Origin: Desulfovibrionales bacterium GWA2_65_9 | Lineage (GTDB): Bacteria > Desulfobacterota > Desulfovibrionia > Desulfovibrionales > Desulfovibrionaceae | DNA: 19,467 nt | Direction: 5' to 3' | Assembly (NCBI GenBank): GCA_001799475.1 | Contig: MGTN01000127.1 | Location: 7,595 to 27,061, forward strand | Shown: positions 5,951-13,166 of the stretch, in pieces | Layout of the letters: every line of letters starts with the position of its first letter | Position numbering within the stretch: position 1 is the stretch's first letter | The notes under the pieces: generated by a model | What the model saw: the letters and a program-made list of their open reading frames with translations, nothing else | The model's database searches: none | Told to the model about the DNA's origin: nothing | Program-made: the position numbers and the translations under genes

Positions 5951-6027
5951 AGGCGCGTAGCTCAGTTGGTTAGAGCACTTGCTCGACACGCAAGGGGTCA
6001 GGAGTTCAAGTCTCCTCGTGCCTACCA
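5951..6027 (+). tRNA. tRNA-Val(GAC) with C at position 33
   Basis: A complete 77-nt cloverleaf with encoded CCA. The acceptor stem is AGGCGCG (5951-5957) with CGTGCCT (6017-6023), one G-T pair, and discriminator A6024. The D stem is GCTC/GAGC (5960-5963, 5973-5976). The anticodon stem CTTGC/GCAAG (5978-5982, 5990-5994) is perfect. The loop is TCGACAC (5983-5989), so the anticodon is GAC (5985-5987), reading GUC/GUU. The T arm is AGGAG-TTCAAGT-CTCCT (6000-6016). Base 5984, just 5' of the anticodon, is C where nearly every elongator tRNA has U33. All stems are intact, so this is not an obvious pseudogene. Confidence 0.93.
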
Positions 6028-6037
6028 TATTATGCGG

Positions 6038-6070
6038 AGAGGGAGGCCTTGCGCCTCCCTTTCCTTTTTT
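6038..6070 (+). terminator. Intrinsic terminator of tRNA-Val
   Basis: GGGAGGC (6041-6047) pairs with GCCTCCC (6053-6059) around a five-base loop, with weak flanking A-T extension, and is followed by a T-rich tail to 6070 (TTTCCTTTTTT). Confidence 0.9.
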
Positions 6071-6120
6071 CGCCGCCAAGGGTCCGGCGCTCCGCTCAGA
6101 TGAGGGGCGCGGCCTGGCCG

Positions 6121-6200
6121 GGGCAGCGAAGAATCAGGGTTGACGAAGAATCGGGGCAACGAAGAACCGGGTCCATGCGGACCGGGTCAACGAAGGAGCG
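6121..6200 (+). repeat. Four tandem ~17-nt units in the thrS leader, interrupted by a hairpin
   Basis: The units run 6121-6136, 6137-6153, 6154-6169 and 6184-6200, each of the form GGG-(C/TN)A-CGAAG(A/G)A(T/C/G)C plus a purine. Between the third and fourth lies a small hairpin, GGTCC (6170-6174), loop ATGC, GGACC (6179-6183). The last unit has changed to CGAAGGAGCG and supplies the ribosome-binding site (GAAGGAG, 6192-6198) for the thrS GTG start. The three earlier units carry the weaker CGAAGAA in the same place. A role in control of thrS translation is inference. Confidence 0.75.
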
Positions 6201-6206
6201 AAAGCC

Positions 6207-8153
6207 GTGCAGCCTGCCAGACAGATCGAAGTCGCCGGTCAGCAAGTATCCGTCGAGGCGGGCGCTTCCTGCGCTGACGCCCTGAAGCTGGCGCTCTCCG
6301 GCAAGCAGTTCAAGAACGCCGTGCTGGCCCGCTGCGGCGAGACCCTGCTCGACCTCTCCGCGCCCATCCCGGCGGACTGCGCCGAGCTTGCTGCTGTTCC
6401 CGCCGACTCCCCCGAAGGCCTCGTGGTCATCCGCCACTCCACCGCCCACCTCATGGCCGAGGCGGTCAAGAAGCTCTTCCCCACGGCCAAGGTGACCATC
6501 GGCCCGGCAGTGGAGAACGGCTTCTACTACGATTTTGACTACGAGCGCCCGTTCACGCCCGAGGACCTGGAGGCCATCGAGGCCGAGATGGTCCGCAGCG
6601 TCGGCGCGGACAAGCCCTTTGCCTGCGAGACCATGACCAGCGTCGAGGCGCGCGAGCGCTTCGCCAAAGAGGGCGAGACCTACAAGGTGGAGCTCATCGA
6701 CGACCTGGGCGTGCCCACGGTTTCGGTCTACACCCAGGGCAATTTTTCCGACCTTTGCCGCGGCCCCCACGTGCCGCGCACGGGTCTTTTGAAAGCCTTC
6801 AAGCTGACCACCGTGGCCGGGGCCTATTGGCGCGGCGACGAGAAGAACCCGCAGCTCCAGCGCATCTATGGCACGGCCTGGGCCAACCCCAAGGACCTGA
6901 AGCAGTACCTGGACCGCCTGGAAGAGGCCAAGAAGCGCGACCACCGCAAGCTCGGCGTGGCCCTCGACCTGTTCAGCTTCCACGAGGACGTGGGCGGCGG
7001 CATGGTCCTCTGGCATCCGCACGGCGCCCTGGTGCGCGCCATCCTTGAGGACTTCGAGCGCAAGGAGCACCTCAAGCGCGGCTACCAGTTCGTGCAGGGG
7101 CCGCTGATCCTCAAGCGCGAACTGTGGGAGAAGAGCGGCCACTACGACAACTACCGCGAGAACATGTATTTCACGGAGATCGACGAGCAGGCCTACGGCA
7201 TCAAGCCCATGAACTGCCTGTCGCACATGCTCATCTACAAGAGCCGCCTGAAAAGCTACCGCGACCTGCCCCAGCGCTACTTCGAGCTGGGCGTGGTGCA
7301 CCGCCACGAGAAGAGCGGCGTGCTGCACGGCCTGCTGCGCGTGCGCTCCTTCACCCAGGACGACGCTCACATCCTCTGCCGGCCGGACCAGCTGCGCGAG
7401 GAGATCATCGGCGTGGTCCGCTTCGTGCGCGACGTCATGGCCATCTTCGGCTTTGACTTCGAGGCCGAGATCAGCACCCGCCCGGAGAAGAGCATCGGCT
7501 CGGACGAGGACTGGGAGCGCGCCACCGACGCCCTGAAAGACGCGCTCGACCACATGGGCATGCCCTATGAGATCAACGCTGGCGACGGCGCCTTCTACGG
7601 CCCCAAGATCGACATCAAGATCAAGGACGCGCTGGAGCGCAGCTGGCAGTGCGCCACGGTGCAGTGCGACTTCACCCTGCCCGAGCGCTTCGACCTCTCC
7701 TACATCGGCGAAGACGGCAACAAGCACCGCCCGGTGATGCTGCACCGCGTGATCCTGGGCTCCATCGAGCGCTTCATGGGTGTGCTCATTGAGCATTTCT
7801 CCGGGGCCTTCCCGGTTTGGCTGGCTCCGGTCCAGGCGCGCATCCTCACCGTAACGGATGCCCAGAACCCGCACGCCGAAAAAGTCTTGCGGTTTTTACA
7901 GGAACAGGGCATACGCGCCGAAGCGGATCTACGAAATGAGAAGCTCGGGTACAAGGTACGCGAGGCTCAGCTTGAGCGTATCCCGTTCATGTTTATTGTT
8001 GGAGACAAGGAAGTGGAAGCCGACAGCGTCAATGTGCGCGTGCGCGCAGGCGCTGATGTCGGACTTGTGCCGCTTGCCGAAGCTGCCCGGATTGTTCGCG
8101 AGGCGGCGACTGAACCATTCAAGCGCGGAGGGATGAGCTATAGCTTTTCCTAG
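6207..8153 (+). CDS. thrS: Threonine-tRNA ligase
   Basis: The enzyme charges tRNA-Thr with threonine in the cytoplasm and removes mischarged serine. Start GTG 6207 lies eight bases after GAAGGAG. The 648 residues compare with 642 in E. coli. Order of domains: TGS (about 4-64); editing domain (about 70-230) with HSTAH (His77, His81) and CRGPH (Cys184, His188); class II catalytic core (about 245-535); anticodon-binding domain (about 540-640). The catalytic zinc ligands are Cys337 (MNCLSH), His388 (QDDAH) and His513 (MLHRVILGSIERF). Motif 2 is at RYFELGVVHRHEKSG (357-371). It opens the operon thrS-infC-rpmI-rplT-pheS-pheT and overlaps infC by 14 bases. The leader repeats suggest autoregulation, but the E. 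coli-type tRNA-mimicking operator is not apparent. Confidence 0.98.
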   Translation: MQPARQIEVAGQQVSVEAGASCADALKLALSGKQFKNAVLARCGETLLDLSAPIPADCAELAAVPADSPEGLVVIRHSTAHLMAEAVKKLFPTAKVTIGPAVENGFYYDFDYERPFTPEDLEAIEAEMVRSVGADKPFACETMTSVEARERFAKEGETYKVELIDDLGVPTVSVYTQGNFSDLCRGPHVPRTGLLKAFKLTTVAGAYWRGDEKNPQLQRIYGTAWANPKDLKQYLDRLEEAKKRDHRKLGVALDLFSFHEDVGGGMVLWHPHGALVRAILEDFERKEHLKRGYQFVQGPLILKRELWEKSGHYDNYRENMYFTEIDEQAYGIKPMNCLSHMLIYKSRLKSYRDLPQRYFELGVVHRHEKSGVLHGLLRVRSFTQDDAHILCRPDQLREEIIGVVRFVRDVMAIFGFDFEAEISTRPEKSIGSDEDWERATDALKDALDHMGMPYEINAGDGAFYGPKIDIKIKDALERSWQCATVQCDFTLPERFDLSYIGEDGNKHRPVMLHRVILGSIERFMGVLIEHFSGAFPVWLAPVQARILTVTDAQNPHAEKVLRFLQEQGIRAEADLRNEKLGYKVREAQLERIPFMFIVGDKEVEADSVNVRVRAGADVGLVPLAEAARIVREAATEPFKRGGMSYSFS

Positions 8154-8685
8154 ACGGCAGGACCAGCATCCCAAGGATGATGGCGTCCGCCGAAACGAGC
8201 GGATACGTATACCCCAGGTGCGCGTCGTCGACGACGAAGGAACGCAGCTCGGGATCATGGCGACTTCGGAGGCCCTGGCCCTGGCAATGGGCAAGGGATT
8301 TGACCTGGTTGAGGTCTCGCCCAACGCCGACCCGCCCGTCTGCCGCATCATGGACTATGGACGGTTCAAGTACGAGCAGCAGAAGCGTCAGCAGGAAGCC
8401 AAGAAGAAACAGACGGTCATTCAGATCAAGGAAGTCAAGTTCCGGCCCAAGACCGACGAGCATGACTACCAGACCAAGCTGAAGCACATCCGCCGCTTCC
8501 TGGAAGAGGGCGACCGCTGCAAGGTGGCCGTGTTCTTCAGAGGCCGCGAAATCGTGCACAAGGACCGTGGACAGATCATGCTCGACCGGGTCGTCGTGGA
8601 CACCCAGGACATCGCCAAGGTGGAACAGCCTTCCCTTTCCGAGGGCCGCACCCTGGTCATGATGCTGACCCCGGTCAGGAAATAA
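8140..8685 (+). CDS. infC: Translation initiation factor IF-3, ATA start codon
   Basis: IF-3 binds the 30S subunit, prevents premature 50S joining and rejects wrong initiator tRNA and start codons. The GTG at 8218 would cut off the conserved VRRNERIRIPQVRVV stretch of the N-terminal domain. Upstream of it the frame is open only back to 8137, after TGA at 8134-8136. The only plausible start is ATA 8140-8142, seven bases after GGAGGG (8127-8132). This gives 181 residues, against 180 in E. coli. N-terminal domain: IRIPQVRV...SPNADPPVCRIMDYGRFKYE. Linker: KRQQEAKKKQ. C-terminal domain: IKEVKFRPKTDEHDYQTKLK and FLEEGDRCKVAVFFRGREI. Non-canonical infC starts (AUU in E. coli) let IF-3 repress its own translation, and ATA would serve the same end. 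The start lies inside the end of thrS, implying translational coupling. Confidence 0.93.
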   Translation: MAFPRRQDQHPKDDGVRRNERIRIPQVRVVDDEGTQLGIMATSEALALAMGKGFDLVEVSPNADPPVCRIMDYGRFKYEQQKRQQEAKKKQTVIQIKEVKFRPKTDEHDYQTKLKHIRRFLEEGDRCKVAVFFRGREIVHKDRGQIMLDRVVVDTQDIAKVEQPSLSEGRTLVMMLTPVRK

Positions 8686-8751
8686 CGTCAGTCGGGAAAT
8701 AATGACAGACACCGCACCTGCCAAGGCGCGAGTTGATTTGAGGAGGAACAC

Positions 8752-8949
8752 ATGCCCAAGATGAAGACCAACCGCAGCGCCGCCAAGCGCTTCACCAGCA
8801 ACGGTGCTGGCAAGTTCAAGCGTCGCCGCCAGAATCTGCGCCACATCCTGACCAAGAAGAGTGCCAAGCGCAAGCGCCGCCTCGGTCAGGGCGCCATGGT
8901 CGACGATGCCAACCTGGGCGCCGTCAGGCGTTTGCTGCCCTACGGCTAG
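8752..8949 (+). CDS. rpmI: 50S ribosomal protein L35
   Basis: A 65-residue, very basic protein of the large ribosomal subunit. ATG 8752 is preceded by GAGGAGG at good spacing. The start MPKMKTNRSAAKRF and the RHILTKKSAKRKRRL segment are the L35 signatures; length matches the usual 64-66. It lies 66 bases after infC and 79 bases before rplT in the standard infC-rpmI-rplT order. In several bacteria L20 represses this group by binding the leader of the mRNA; I cannot identify that binding structure here. Confidence 0.98.
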   Translation: MPKMKTNRSAAKRFTSNGAGKFKRRRQNLRHILTKKSAKRKRRLGQGAMVDDANLGAVRRLLPYG

Positions 8950-9028
8950 AGTAACTAACCCCAACGAGTCGTGCCGTCCGGGCCTACACGGTCCTGGCGC
9001 GCCTGAAACGCATTCGGAGGAATGAGAC

Positions 9029-9373
9029 ATGAGAGTTAAGCGCGGAGTTGCCGGACACCGTCGGCACAAGAAATTCCTGAAGATGGCCAAGGGCTATATC
9101 GGCGCGGGCTCCCGCCTGTACCGCACCGCCCGCGAGCGCGTTGAGCGCGCCCTGTGTTTCGCCTTCCGCGACCGCAAGATGAAGAAGCGCGACTTCCGCC
9201 GCCTGTGGATCGTGCGCATCAATGCCGCCGCCCGCATCAACGGCGTGTCCTACAGCAAGTTCATCAACGGTCTGTCCAAGGCTGACATCGCCATCAACCG
9301 CAAGATGCTGGCTGACCTGGCCGTGCGTGAGCCTGCCGTGTTCGCCCAGATCGCCCAGGCGGCCAAGGCGTAG
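9029..9373 (+). CDS. rplT: 50S ribosomal protein L20
   Basis: A 114-residue primary rRNA-binding protein needed early in 50S assembly. ATG 9029 follows CGGAGGA. The start MRVKRGVAGHRRHKKFLKMA and the segments GYIGAGSRLYRTARERVERA, FRDRKMKKRDFRRLWI and RINAAARINGVSYSKFI are diagnostic. The basic N-terminal extension (1-60) threads into the rRNA, and the globular part follows. The length is near the usual 117-119. The pheS start lies only five bases downstream, so the two genes are co-transcribed and probably coupled. Confidence 0.99.
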   Translation: MRVKRGVAGHRRHKKFLKMAKGYIGAGSRLYRTARERVERALCFAFRDRKMKKRDFRRLWIVRINAAARINGVSYSKFINGLSKADIAINRKMLADLAVREPAVFAQIAQAAKA

Positions 9374-9378
9374 AGCCA

Positions 9379-10431
9379 GTGAACGAGACGCTGAAGTCCT
9401 TCCTGGAAGGACTCGATGGCCTGACCCTGGAGTGCGAAGCGCGCCGGGGTCAGGCTTGCAGTTTGAAGGACGTGGAAGCCCTGCGCGTGGAGTTCCTTGG
9501 CCGCAAGGGTAAGCTCGCCGGGGCCATGGTGCTGCTGGCCCAGATGGGGCCGGAGGACAAGCCCGCCGCCGGCAGGAAGGCCAACGAGATCAAGGCCGCG
9601 CTCACCGCGCTCCTGGAATCCCGCCAGGCCGAGCTGGAGGCCGCGAGCACAAAGGACGATCTGGCCGGCTTCGACCCCTCGTTGCCGGGCCGCCGCCCCG
9701 CCGCCGGCTCCCTGCACCCCATCACCCTGGCCATGCAGGAGATCTGCGAGGTCCTGACCGGGCTTGGCTTCGAGGTTGTGGCTGGCCCCGAAGTCGAGAA
9801 CGACTGGAACAACTTCGAGGCCCTGAACATGCCCCCGGACCACCCGGCCCGCGACATGCAGGACACCTTGTACATCTCCGACAACATCGTCCTGCGCACG
9901 CACACCTCGCCCCTGCAGGTGCGCACCATGATGAGCCGCAAGCCCCCGGTGGCGGTCATCGCGCCGGGCAAGGTCTACCGCCGCGACTCGGACATCACCC
10001 ACACGCCCATGTTCCACCAGATCGAGGGCCTGCTCGTCGACAAGGGCGTGAGCATGGCCGACCTGCGCGGCACGCTGACCGCCTTTGTGCGCCAGCTCTT
10101 TTCCGCCGACACCAAGGTGCGCTTCCGGCCCAGCTTCTTCCCCTTCACCGAGCCCAGCGCCGAGGTCGACATCTCCTGCATGCTTTGCGGCGGCGCGGGC
10201 CACATCAAGGGCGAGCCCTGCCGCGTGTGCAAGAAGACCGGCTGGGTGGAGATTCTGGGCTGCGGCATGGTCGACCCCAACGTCTTCCGCTCGGTGGGCT
10301 ACGATCCCGAGGCCGTGACCGGCTTCGCCTTTGGCCTGGGCGTGGAGCGCGTGGCCATGCTCAAGTACGGCATCGGCGACCTGCGCATGTTCTTTGAGAA
10401 CGACGTGCGTTTCCTCGAACAGTTTTCGTAA
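9379..10431 (+). CDS. pheS: Phenylalanine-tRNA ligase alpha subunit
   Basis: Catalytic subunit of the (alpha-beta)2 enzyme that charges tRNA-Phe. Start GTG 9379 is five bases after rplT, with a weak AAGG about ten bases upstream. The product has 350 residues. The N-terminal part (1-95) is the tRNA-binding coiled coil. The class II core begins at GSLHPITLAMQ (110-120), with the motif FEALNMPPDHPARDMQDTLY (146-165), the motif 2 loop APGKVYRRDSDITHTPMFHQ (195-214) and motif 3 FGLGVERVAMLKYGIGDLR (318-336). A Cys-rich insertion (Cys267, 270, 281, 284, 295) looks like a zinc knuckle, a form found in a subset of PheS proteins. A strong terminator hairpin lies directly downstream, before pheT. Confidence 0.98.
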   Translation: MNETLKSFLEGLDGLTLECEARRGQACSLKDVEALRVEFLGRKGKLAGAMVLLAQMGPEDKPAAGRKANEIKAALTALLESRQAELEAASTKDDLAGFDPSLPGRRPAAGSLHPITLAMQEICEVLTGLGFEVVAGPEVENDWNNFEALNMPPDHPARDMQDTLYISDNIVLRTHTSPLQVRTMMSRKPPVAVIAPGKVYRRDSDITHTPMFHQIEGLLVDKGVSMADLRGTLTAFVRQLFSADTKVRFRPSFFPFTEPSAEVDISCMLCGGAGHIKGEPCRVCKKTGWVEILGCGMVDPNVFRSVGYDPEAVTGFAFGLGVERVAMLKYGIGDLRMFFENDVRFLEQFS

Positions 10432-10438
10432 ACGCGCT

Positions 10439-10506
10439 GCCCCGCGACCCGGGTCCCAAGGCCGCCAGCACCGGCAGCCGAAGCGGACCAGGGGCGGGGC
10501 GTTTTT
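10439..10506 (+). terminator. Intrinsic terminator or attenuator between pheS and pheT
   Basis: A long hairpin: GCCCCGC (10439-10445) with GCGGGGC (10494-10500), then CCC (10448-10450) with GGG (10491-10493), then GGTCC (10452-10456) with GGACC (10485-10489). An inner GC-rich loop and TTTTT at 10502-10506 complete it. It begins eight bases after the pheS stop and sits 58 bases before pheT. It would separate the two subunit genes unless bypassed; no leader peptide rich in Phe codons is visible. Confidence 0.75.
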
Positions 10507-10563
10507 CTTCCACCGGGGTCCCCCATTTCCGGGAATTGGCCCGCAAGGCTTGGCGAGGCGGAT

Positions 10564-13038
10564 ATGTTCATCAGCTTGCAGTGGCTCCGAGAGTTCGTGC
10601 CCTACACCGGCTCCGTGAAGGACCTGGCCGACCGCCTGACCATGCAGGGCCTGGAGGTCGAGGCCATCCTCGATCCCTTCGAGTCCATCGCGAAGATCGT
10701 CGTGGGCCATGTGGTCGACTGCGCCAGGCACCCCGAGGCCGAGAAGCTTTCCGTCTGCAGTGTGGACGTGGGCGCAGCGGAACTCCTGCCCATCGTCTGC
10801 GGCGCGCCCAATGTGGCCACGGGCCAGAAGGTGCCGGTGGCGCTCCTCGGCACCACCATGCCCGGCGGCATGGAGATCAAGAAAGCCAAGCTCCGCGGGG
10901 TCGTGTCCTGCGGCATGATCTGCTCCGAGCGCGAGCTGGGGCTCAGCGAGGAGCACGCGGGCATCATGGTCCTGCCGGCCGGACTTCGTCCGGGCCAATT
11001 GTTGACCGAAGCGCTCGGCTTGGAACGCGAAGTCATCGAGGTTTCCATCACGCCGAACCGCGCCGACTGCCTGTCCGTGCTCGGCATCGCGCGCGAGGCG
11101 GCCCTGGGCTTTGGCCTGCCCTTGACCATGCCCGCGCTGAACCTCGTCGAGGACGCGGCTGCGGGCGATGCCCCTGTCGATGTGGCAGGGCTCGTGCGCA
11201 TCGACATCGCCGACCCTGAGCTGTGCCCGGTGTACCGCGCCCGCGTTTTGACCGGCGCGAAGATCGGCAAGAGCCCGGACTGGCTGCGCTACCGTCTGCT
11301 GGCCATCGGCCAGCGGCCCATCAGCAACATCGTGGACGTGACCAACTACATTTTGATGGAGCTGGGCCAGCCTTTGCACGCCTTTGACCGCTCCCTGCTC
11401 AAGGGCGACGTCATCCGCGTGGCCCCGGCCCAGCCCTACCTGATGGACGCGCCGTCCATCACCACCCTGGACGGCCAGGAGCGCAAGCTCCTGGGCTCCG
11501 ACCTGCTCATCTGGGACGCCGAGCGCCCGGTGGCCCTGGCCGGGGTCATGGGCGGCGCCAATTCCAGCATCAGCGACGCCTCCACCGAGGTGCTGCTGGA
11601 ATGCGCCATCTTCCGGCCCGGCACCATCCGCAAGACCGCCCGCAGGCTCGCCCTGCCGAGCGAGGCCTCGTACCGCTTCGAGCGCGGGGTGGACCAGGTC
11701 GGTTCGCTCTTCGCCCTGGAGCGCGCCGCGCAGCTCATGGCCGAGGTCTCCGGCGCCAAGGTGCTCACCGGCATCGCCATGAGCGAGCCCAAGCCCTGGG
11801 CCGACCGCAGCCACATCTTCCGCCTGGAGCGCTGCAACGCGCTCTTGGGCCTCACGCTCACCGCCGATTTCTGCCGCACCACGCTCATCGGCCTGGGTTG
11901 CGGTGTGGACGACACTGACCCGGCCTGCTGGCAGGTCTCCTCGCCCTCGCACCGGCTGGACCTGGAGCGCGAGGTGGACCTGTTCGAGGAATGCGGCCGC
12001 GTGCATGGGCTGGACCGCATCCCGGCGGTGTTGCCGAAGATTTCCAAGTCCCTGGAATCCGTGCAGATGTCCGACACCGAGTTCGGCTTCCTCCAGGGGC
12101 TCAAGGCCTGGGCCGTGGGCGCTGGCCTGCGCGAGGCCATCAACTACAGCTTTGTCGGCACCGAAGACTTGGACCGCCTGAACCTGCCCGCGTCCGGCCG
12201 CATCCAGATCGCCAACCCGCTCTCCGAGGACCAGAACGTCCTGCGCACCGAGATTGCGCCCGGCCTGCTGAACAACGTGCGCCACAACCTGAGCCAGGGC
12301 AACGCCAGCCTTCGGCTGTTCGAGGTGGCCAAGGCCTTTGTGGCTGATACCACGTCCGACACCAGCGCGCGCGAAAACTCGCGCCTGGGACTGCTGGTGC
12401 ACGGCGCGCGGCACAGCCAGGAATGGCCGTGGGAGCAGGGCGAGGCCGATTATTTGGACGTGAAGGGCCTGGTCGAGAACCTGCTCACGCACTACCGCCT
12501 GGCCAGCCAGAAAACCGTGGCCGCGTATGTACTGGAGCCCGGCCACCCGTACCTGGAGCCCTGCGTGCGCGTGGAGCTGCCCGGCACGGCCGGAAAAGAC
12601 GAACCCACGCTCATCGGGCGCATTGGCCGCGTGCAGCCGAAGATCGCGGACGCCTACCACGCCCGCAAGGACGTCTGGCTGGCGGACCTGGACGCGGACC
12701 TGCTGCGCAGCCTGAGTCGCGCCACCACGCCGGTGTTCCGCAGCCTGCCCAAGTTCCCGCCCGTGCGCCGCGACGTGACCGTGATCTGCCCGGCGACGCT
12801 GAAGAGCCAGGACGTGGAGGCGGCCATCCGCGACATCCGGCCCAAGCTGCTCGAAAGCCTGGCCCTGGTGGCCGTGTACGCGCCGGACGCCAATGACTCT
12901 GGCACTCCGACCGAGCGCAACCTGACCTTCCGCCTGACTTACCGCCACGCCGAGCGCACGCTCGTGGACAAGGAAGTGGACAAGGAGCACGGCAAGGTGC
13001 TTAGCGGGTTGCCGCAGAAGCTCCCGGTCAGGATCTAG
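10564..13038 (+). CDS. pheT: Phenylalanine-tRNA ligase beta subunit
   Basis: Partner of PheS; it binds tRNA-Phe and edits Tyr-tRNA-Phe. ATG 10564 follows GAGGCGGA. At 824 residues it is slightly longer than the E. coli protein (795). Order of domains: the N-terminal MFISLQWLREFVPYTG; an EMAP/OB-type tRNA-binding domain (about 40-150, with IVVGHVVDCARHPEAEKLSV); the B3/B4 editing region (about 210-390, with NIVDVTNYILMELGQPLHAF); B5 (about 405-480); the class II-like core (with LREAINYSFV and IANPLSEDQNVLRTEIAPGL); and the C-terminal FDX-ACB domain (about 732-824, ending KVLSGLPQKLPVRI). The class II core lacks catalytic residues, as usual for beta subunits. A terminator follows at 13076. Confidence 0.98.
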   Translation: MFISLQWLREFVPYTGSVKDLADRLTMQGLEVEAILDPFESIAKIVVGHVVDCARHPEAEKLSVCSVDVGAAELLPIVCGAPNVATGQKVPVALLGTTMPGGMEIKKAKLRGVVSCGMICSERELGLSEEHAGIMVLPAGLRPGQLLTEALGLEREVIEVSITPNRADCLSVLGIAREAALGFGLPLTMPALNLVEDAAAGDAPVDVAGLVRIDIADPELCPVYRARVLTGAKIGKSPDWLRYRLLAIGQRPISNIVDVTNYILMELGQPLHAFDRSLLKGDVIRVAPAQPYLMDAPSITTLDGQERKLLGSDLLIWDAERPVALAGVMGGANSSISDASTEVLLECAIFRPGTIRKTARRLALPSEASYRFERGVDQVGSLFALERAAQLMAEVSGAKVLTGIAMSEPKPWADRSHIFRLERCNALLGLTLTADFCRTTLIGLGCGVDDTDPACWQVSSPSHRLDLEREVDLFEECGRVHGLDRIPAVLPKISKSLESVQMSDTEFGFLQGLKAWAVGAGLREAINYSFVGTEDLDRLNLPASGRIQIANPLSEDQNVLRTEIAPGLLNNVRHNLSQGNASLRLFEVAKAFVADTTSDTSARENSRLGLLVHGARHSQEWPWEQGEADYLDVKGLVENLLTHYRLASQKTVAAYVLEPGHPYLEPCVRVELPGTAGKDEPTLIGRIGRVQPKIADAYHARKDVWLADLDADLLRSLSRATTPVFRSLPKFPPVRRDVTVICPATLKSQDVEAAIRDIRPKLLESLALVAVYAPDANDSGTPTERNLTFRLTYRHAERTLVDKEVDKEHGKVLSGLPQKLPVRI

Positions 13039-13075
13039 CGCTTATCCGAAAGAGAATTCCGAAGAGGGAAGAGAG

Positions 13076-13107
13076 AAGGGGAGTCCGCGAGGGCTCCCCT
13101 TTGTTTT
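13076..13107 (+). terminator. Intrinsic terminator after pheT
   Basis: AAGGGGAG (13076-13083) pairs with CTCCCCTT (13094-13101); the CC/GG pairs inside extend the stem, and a T-rich TTTGTTTT tail follows. It closes the thrS-pheT operon and insulates the toxin-antitoxin promoter. Confidence 0.85.
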
Positions 13108-13131
13108 CCAGCCTGAATGCGAAGGGGAATA

Positions 13132-13160
13132 TTGACGTATACTAAATTCGGGTATATTAT
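13132..13160 (+). promoter_or_regulatory. Toxin-antitoxin promoter with repeated GTATA half-sites
   Basis: TTGACG (13132-13137) and TATTAT (13155-13160) are separated by exactly 17 bases, predicting initiation at about 13167, the first base of the toxin ATG. TATATT at 13153-13158 is an alternative -10. GTATA occurs twice (13137-13141 and 13152-13156), 15 bases apart, overlapping both promoter boxes; this would suit an operator for the HTH antitoxin. The operator role is inference. Confidence 0.65.
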
Positions 13161-13166
13161 TCGTCC

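Noticed and set aside
6096..7874. A 592-codon minus-strand frame opposite thrS
   Set aside because: Antisense shadow of thrS, which is certain from its motifs; composition is typical of reverse-frame artefacts.
8177..8482. A 101-codon frame overlapping the start of infC
   Set aside because: It is an out-of-frame reading of infC with Ser/Arg/Pro-rich nonsense translation.
8218..8685. GTG 8218 as the infC start
   Set aside because: It would delete a conserved part of the IF-3 N-terminal domain, has no ribosome-binding site, and ATA 8140 has an ideal one.
9250..12990. A 1246-codon open frame on the minus strand opposite rplT, pheS and pheT
   Set aside because: It is the antisense image of three certain genes in GC-rich DNA; its translation is low-complexity (rich in His, Ala, Gly, Val, Gln) without any domain.
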